From contig JAWXCJ010000201.1 in assembly GCA_034408875.1 (NCBI GenBank), positions 1 to 8,709 on the forward strand: a stretch of 8,709 nucleotides of DNA. The letters run 5' to 3'. Origin of the DNA: JANNHK01 sp034408875 (GTDB taxonomy: Bacteria > Actinomycetota > Acidimicrobiia > IMCC26256 > PALSA-610). Every line of letters starts with the position of its first letter. The first letter of the stretch is position 1. Positions 5,421-8,709 of the stretch are shown piece after piece. Under the pieces are notes generated by a model. It saw only the letters and a list, made by a program, of their open reading frames with translations. It searched no databases and was not told the origin of the DNA. The position numbers and the translations under genes were made by a program.

Positions 5421-6349
5421 GCGACATCGAGCGCGCGGTTGCGGTGTTGCGCGACGGTGGACTCGTCGCGTTCCCGACCGAGACCGTGTACGGGCTCGGC
5501 GCCGATGCCGCGAACCCGGAAGCGATGCGCCGCCTCTACGAGGTGAAACGCCGCCCCGCCGACCACCCCGTCATCACGCACGTACCCGAGCACGCCGATC
5601 TCGCCGCCTACGGCCTCGTCGTCCCCGAACTCGCTACCCGCCTCGCGCGGAAGTTCTGGCCCGGACCGCTCACCCTCGTCGTGCGGCGAGCAGGGTCCGA
5701 CGCAACGGTCGCGGTGCGGGTGCCGGCGCATCCGATTGCGTTGGCGCTGCTTGGCGCGTTCGACGGTGGCATCGCGGCCCCGTCGGCCAACCGGTTCGGG
5801 TGCGTCAGCCCGACGAGGGTCGAACACGTGCGTGCCGACCTCGGGTCCGATGTCGACTTCGTCCTCGACGGCGGGCCCTGTGCGGTGGGTGTCGAGTCGA
5901 CGATTGTCGATGTCAGCGGACCCGAGCCGCAGATCTTGCGCGTCGGTGGCATTACCGACGCGCAACTCGAAGTCGTGGCCGGGCGTCCTCTGCGCCGCCG
6001 GACCGAGGGCGAGGTGGCGGCCCCGGGCACGATGGCCTCGCACTACTCGCCCCGCGCCCAGGTCGAGGTCGTCGCCGAAGCCGAACTCGAAGCCCGCGCC
6101 GCGCAGCACGCGGCGGCGGGGCGCCCGGTCGCCGTGCTCGCGCTCGCCGACGCGATCGCGAATGTGAACTTTGTCCAGGCGACCGTGCTCGATCCTCCCG
6201 CCGATGTCGACGAGTATGCGCGCGTGCTTTACGCGCGGCTGCGAGAGGCCGATAGTCAGGGAGTGGACATCTTGCTCGTGGTCGCGCCACCCCAGGCGGG
6301 GCTGGGCGCGGCGGTCGGCGACCGCCTGCGGCGCGCGGCTGCGGGGTAG
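5417..6349 (+). CDS. L-threonylcarbamoyladenylate synthase, Sua5 type
   Basis: 310 aa cytosolic enzyme that makes threonylcarbamoyl-AMP from threonine, bicarbonate and ATP, the first step of t6A37 formation in ANN-decoding tRNAs; TsaD/TsaB/TsaE act next and are not in the window. The YrdC domain covers about residues 1-190, with FPTETVYGLGADA (19-31), KRRPADHP (44-51), KFWPGPLTLV, PSAN (122-125) leading to SPT (131-133), and GVESTIVD (158-165). A linker with HYSPR (209-213) leads to a C-terminal Sua5 domain (about 215-310), so this is the long Sua5 form, not the short YrdC form. The GTG start at 5417 overlaps the cysM stop in GTGA, and the protein begins right at the first conserved helix. 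The open frame upstream of 5417 lies inside cysM and is not used. Its place between cysM and murI differs from mycobacteria, where a rhomboid protease gene is found. Confidence 0.92.
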   Translation: MSDIERAVAVLRDGGLVAFPTETVYGLGADAANPEAMRRLYEVKRRPADHPVITHVPEHADLAAYGLVVPELATRLARKFWPGPLTLVVRRAGSDATVAVRVPAHPIALALLGAFDGGIAAPSANRFGCVSPTRVEHVRADLGSDVDFVLDGGPCAVGVESTIVDVSGPEPQILRVGGITDAQLEVVAGRPLRRRTEGEVAAPGTMASHYSPRAQVEVVAEAELEARAAQHAAAGRPVAVLALADAIANVNFVQATVLDPPADVDEYARVLYARLREADSQGVDILLVVAPPQAGLGAAVGDRLRRAAAG

Positions 6350-6352
6350 CGT
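6347..6352 (+). promoter_or_regulatory. Possible -10 box (TAGCGT) for murI, overlapping the sua5 stop codon
   Basis: TAGCGT includes the TAG stop of the sua5 gene and ends 9 nt before ATG 6362, giving a leader of about 0-3 nt. No Shine-Dalgarno sequence is present before murI, so some form of leaderless or coupled initiation is likely. Spacing is slightly long and there is no clear -35. Confidence 0.3.
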
Positions 6353-6361
6353 AAACGCGAC

Positions 6362-7159
6362 ATGACGGCCCTTGAGCGCCCGATCGGCGTGTTTGACAGC
6401 GGACTGGGCGGGCTGACTGTGATGCGGGCCCTCATCGACCTGTTGCCGTACGACGACCTCGTGTACTTCGGTGACACGGCGCGGTTTCCCTACGGGCCCA
6501 AGGCCGCCGCCGACGTCCGCCGCTATTCCGCGCAGATCGTCGACGTTCTCCTTGCGCGCGACGCGCGGATGATCGTCGTTGCCTGCAACAGCGCGGCGTC
6601 GGTCGCGATGGACGACCTGCGGGCGCGCACCGACGTTCCGATCATCGGCGTCATCGAACCCGGCTTGCGCGCGGGATTTCGCGCCACACAGTCGGGCCGG
6701 GTGGGTGTGATCGGTACCGTCGGCACGATTTCGTCCGGCGCGTATCAGCGCGCCGCGGCGGAACTGGCACCGGGCGCTGAGCTCGCGTGCGCGGCGTGCC
6801 CGGGCTTTGTCGAGTTCGTCGAGGGCGGCGACGTCGATTCCGACCAGGTGCACGTGCTCGCGCAGCGTCTCCTCGCGCCAGTCATCGCCGCGAAGGTCGA
6901 CACGCTCGTGCTCGGGTGCACGCACTACCCGCTGCTGGCTCGTACCATCGCCGACGTGATGGGGCCCGATGTCGTGTTGGTATCGAGCGCCGAGGAGACG
7001 GCGTTCGAAGTGCGAGCGCTGCTCGGCGGCGAGCGTCTCATCGCGCGTAGCGCCCGTCACGAGTTCTTCACGAGCGGCGACGTCGACACGTTCGCCACGC
7101 TCGGCTCGCGGTTCCTCGGTCCGGAAGTCGTTCACGTGGAGGCATGGAAGTGGAACTGA
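6362..7159 (+). CDS. murI: Glutamate racemase
   Basis: 265 aa cytosolic, cofactor-independent enzyme that interconverts L- and D-glutamate and supplies D-Glu for peptidoglycan. Both catalytic cysteines are visible: C75 in VVACNSAAS and C186 in LGCTHYPLL. Other family motifs are IGVFDSGLGGLTV (8-20), YFGDTARFPYG (35-45), VIGTVGTISSGAY (116-128) and CPGFVEFVE (146-154). Length is normal. It starts 12 nt after the sua5 stop, and the 3' end overlaps the next gene by 10-16 nt. In M. tuberculosis murI likewise directly precedes Rv1339 and rph. Confidence 0.95.
   Translation: MTALERPIGVFDSGLGGLTVMRALIDLLPYDDLVYFGDTARFPYGPKAAADVRRYSAQIVDVLLARDARMIVVACNSAASVAMDDLRARTDVPIIGVIEPGLRAGFRATQSGRVGVIGTVGTISSGAYQRAAAELAPGAELACAACPGFVEFVEGGDVDSDQVHVLAQRLLAPVIAAKVDTLVLGCTHYPLLARTIADVMGPDVVLVSSAEETAFEVRALLGGERLIARSARHEFFTSGDVDTFATLGSRFLGPEVVHVEAWKWN
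7138..7142 (+). promoter_or_regulatory. Ribosome binding site GGAGG that selects the MBL-hydrolase start
   Basis: GGAGG inside the end of murI is 7 nt before GTG 7150 but only 1 nt before ATG 7144, too close for normal initiation. It therefore favours GTG 7150. Confidence 0.55.
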
Positions 7160-7878
7160 CGGTGCTGGGATGCTCGGGGTCGTACGGCGCCCCCGCGGGA
7201 GGCGCATGCAGCGGGTACCTGGTGCGCGCGGGCGATGTCGCGGTGTGGCTCGACTGCGGCAACGGATCGTTCGCGAACCTCCAACAACATGTGCACCCGC
7301 AGGACCTCACGGCCGTCGTGATCACGCACGGCCACCCCGACCACTGCGTCGACCTGTACGGCCTGCACGTGCTCAACAAGTACGGGCTGGAGCGTGAGCA
7401 CCTCCCCGTGTACGCGCCCGAAGGCGTCGAGAAGCAGCTCGAGGCGATGGTCGGCGAGTGGGGGACGACCTTCGACTGGACGTTGATCGGCGACGGTGCA
7501 TCGGCCACTGTCGGCGACATCGCGCTGCGCTTCTCGCGCACCGACCACCCGCCGCCCACGATGGCGGTCGAGTTCGCGCACGAGGGCAAGCGGCTCGTGT
7601 ACACGTCGGACACCGGACCGGAGTGGAGCGCCGAGGTCTTCGGAAAGGGTGCCGATCTCCTGCTGAGCGAGGCGACGTACCAGCATGACGACATCCGCGC
7701 GCCGATCCACCTCTCGGCGCGTCAGGCCGGCGAGATGGCGCGCGCCGCGCAGGCCCGCCACGTGCTGATCACGCACTTGTGGCCGACGCTCGACCCGGTC
7801 GTGTCGGTCGAAGAAGCGTCGGAGAGTTTCGGCAAGGCGGTCGTGCTCGCCGCGCCGCACCTCGTTACGCACGTGTGA
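7150..7878 (+). CDS. Metallo-beta-lactamase-fold hydrolase, Rv1339-like
   Basis: 242 aa from GTG 7150 (244 aa if ATG 7144 is used). It is a two-metal phosphodiesterase-type fold of the RNase Z-like branch. The start LTVLGCSGSYG and the metal ligands are clear. Counted from ATG 7144 these are H62, H64, D66 and H67 in THGHPDH, then H135 (TDHPPPTMAVEF), D156 (YTSDTGP) and H211 (LITHLWP). The HLSARQAGEMARAA segment near the C-terminus is typical of this subgroup. The M. tuberculosis gene at the same place, Rv1339, has been reported as an atypical cyclic-AMP phosphodiesterase; transfer of that function to this protein is inference, and a nuclease or other phosphodiesterase role is possible. No signal peptide, so probably cytosolic. 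Translation is likely coupled to murI through the overlap. Confidence 0.88.
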   Translation: MELTVLGCSGSYGAPAGGACSGYLVRAGDVAVWLDCGNGSFANLQQHVHPQDLTAVVITHGHPDHCVDLYGLHVLNKYGLEREHLPVYAPEGVEKQLEAMVGEWGTTFDWTLIGDGASATVGDIALRFSRTDHPPPTMAVEFAHEGKRLVYTSDTGPEWSAEVFGKGADLLLSEATYQHDDIRAPIHLSARQAGEMARAAQARHVLITHLWPTLDPVVSVEEASESFGKAVVLAAPHLVTHV

Positions 7879-7904
7879 CATCGAATCGGGCGAGGCCCAA
7901 CAAC

Positions 7905-7910
7905 TAGTCT
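7905..7910 (+). promoter_or_regulatory. -10 box (TAGTCT) for a leaderless rph transcript
   Basis: TAGTCT fits TANNNT and ends exactly 7 nt before GTG 7918, the same geometry as at cysO. There is no Shine-Dalgarno sequence before rph. The -35 region is not recognisable. The 39-bp gap (7879-7917) after the MBL-hydrolase stop also holds a weak GGGC/GCCC hairpin (7888-7898) without a T-run. Confidence 0.5.
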
Positions 7911-7917
7911 CCCGCGG

Positions 7918-8658
7918 GTGACGAACCGAGCTTCCGGCCGTGCTCCCGACGAGCTGCGATCCGTGCGATTCATCCGCGACTACACGGAGATGGCGATGGG
8001 CTCCGTGCTCGTCGAGTTCGGGCGCACGCGGGTGTTGTGCACCGCGTCGGTGGCCGACCGCATTCCGCCGTGGTTGAAGGGTTCGGGCAAGGGCTGGGTC
8101 ACTGCCGAGTACTCGATGCTTCCGGGTTCGTCGCCCGAGCGCGTCGACCGCGAAGCGGCGAAGGGCAAGCAGTCGGGCCGTACGCAGGAAATCCAACGGC
8201 TCATCGGGCGCAGCCTGCGCGCGGTCACCGACCTGCGCAAGATGCCCGACGTGCAGATCACCGTCGACTGCGACGTGCTCCAGGCCGATGGTGGCACTCG
8301 CACCGCGTCGATCTGCGGCGGGTGGATCGCACTCCACGACGCGTGCACTCGCCTCATGGGCACGAGCACGATCGCGACGCATCCGATCCTCGAAGCGGGC
8401 GCCGCGATCTCGGTCGGTGTCGTCGACGGCGTTCCGCTCCTCGACCTCGAGTACTCCGAAGACGTGCGGGCCGAGACCGACATGAACGTCGTGATGACCG
8501 CATCCGAGCGGTTCATCGAAGTGCAGGGCACGGCCGAAGGGCTCGCGTTCACCCGCGCCGAACTCGACTCGCTCCTCGACCTCGCGCACCTCGGCATCTC
8601 CGAGATCATCGCGGCCCAGCAGGAAATGGTGTCCGAGGCGCCGGCACCCCGAGCGTGA
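7918..8658 (+). CDS. rph: Ribonuclease PH
   Basis: 246 aa phosphorolytic 3'-5' exoribonuclease that trims tRNA 3' ends, normally a hexameric ring. Conserved blocks are the N-terminal DELR.VRF..DYTEMAMGSVLVEFG.T.VLCTASV, then GRTQEIQRLIGRSLRA with phosphate-binding R88, CDVLQADGGTRTASI with R128, and LEYSEDVRAETDMNVVMT with the metal/catalytic aspartates D182 and D188. All expected active-site residues are present and length is normal for actinobacteria. Translation begins at GTG 7918 with no ribosome binding site, probably from a leaderless transcript. The stop TGA overlaps the GTG start of the following rdgB-like gene by 4 bp (GTGA). Confidence 0.96.
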   Translation: MTNRASGRAPDELRSVRFIRDYTEMAMGSVLVEFGRTRVLCTASVADRIPPWLKGSGKGWVTAEYSMLPGSSPERVDREAAKGKQSGRTQEIQRLIGRSLRAVTDLRKMPDVQITVDCDVLQADGGTRTASICGGWIALHDACTRLMGTSTIATHPILEAGAAISVGVVDGVPLLDLEYSEDVRAETDMNVVMTASERFIEVQGTAEGLAFTRAELDSLLDLAHLGISEIIAAQQEMVSEAPAPRA

Positions 8659-8709
8659 CGCTGCCGCTGCCTCTGGTGATCGCCAGCGGCAATCACGACA
8701 AGGTCCGCG
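8655..8709 (+). CDS. rdgB: Start of an RdgB/HAM1-type non-canonical purine NTP pyrophosphatase (3' end outside window)
   Basis: Only 18 codons are visible, from GTG 8655 overlapping the rph stop in GTGA. After a hydrophobic strand (LPLVIAS) comes SGNHDKVR, which fits the family's N-terminal (T/S)xNxxK substrate-binding signature. In mycobacteria and many other bacteria this gene directly follows rph. The enzyme removes dITP, ITP and XTP from nucleotide pools. The assignment rests on this short motif plus gene order. Confidence 0.75.
   Translation, partial: MTLPLPLVIASGNHDKVR

Noticed and set aside
5411..7207. 598-codon minus-strand open frame across sua5 and murI
   Set aside because: Same antisense shadow effect. 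It spans two clear plus-strand genes and shows no protein family features.
7888..7898. Intrinsic terminator between the MBL hydrolase gene and rph
   Set aside because: Only a 4-bp GGGC/GCCC stem with no following T-run.
7132..8589. 485-codon minus-strand open frame opposite the MBL hydrolase and rph
   Set aside because: Low-complexity arginine-rich shadow of two well-supported genes.

Overview
The window is a GC-rich, almost fully coding stretch, very probably from an actinobacterium. The strongest evidence is the run mec-cysO-cysM-(sua5)-murI-MBL hydrolase-rph-rdgB. This matches, in the same order and orientation, what I recall of Mycobacterium tuberculosis Rv1334-Rv1341, except that a Sua5-type tRNA-modification gene sits where the rhomboid-protease gene is found there. 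The CysO-dependent cysteine pathway is itself essentially an actinobacterial trait. GTG starts, 4-bp GTGA stop/start overlaps and TANNNT boxes placed directly before start codons (leaderless mRNAs) fit the same group. Assignment to a class within the phylum is not possible from this window alone.

Left part (1-1407): the 3' two-thirds of a flavin oxidoreductase of the nitronate monooxygenase family runs off the left edge. It converges on, and overlaps by 13 bp, a minus-strand gene for a small protein. That protein joins a flagellar-transglycosylase-like N-terminus to a phage-type lysozyme-like domain. A 177-bp divergent intergenic region follows.

Middle (1408-5420): a 767-aa molybdenum hydroxylase large subunit (CoxL/XDH family, form II signature AYRGAGR) stands without its FeS and FAD subunits. 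It is followed 13 bp later by the sulfur-carrier cysteine module. In that pathway CysM joins O-phosphoserine to the CysO thiocarboxylate, and Mec, a JAMM peptidase, releases cysteine from CysO.

Right part (5417-8709): housekeeping genes packed head to tail. They are threonylcarbamoyl-AMP synthase (tRNA t6A), glutamate racemase (peptidoglycan D-Glu), an Rv1339-like metallo-beta-lactamase-fold hydrolase, RNase PH (tRNA 3' trimming) and the first 18 codons of an RdgB-type non-canonical-NTP pyrophosphatase, cut by the right edge. Junctions are mostly 4-bp overlaps or short gaps. cysO, rph and perhaps murI appear to have their own leaderless promoters.

No tRNA, rRNA, CRISPR array, insertion sequence or convincing intrinsic terminator was seen. 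No wholly new system is evident. The items most worth a second look are the chimeric lysozyme-like protein, the lone molybdenum hydroxylase beside the CysO module, and the altered active-site motif of the flavin oxidoreductase.
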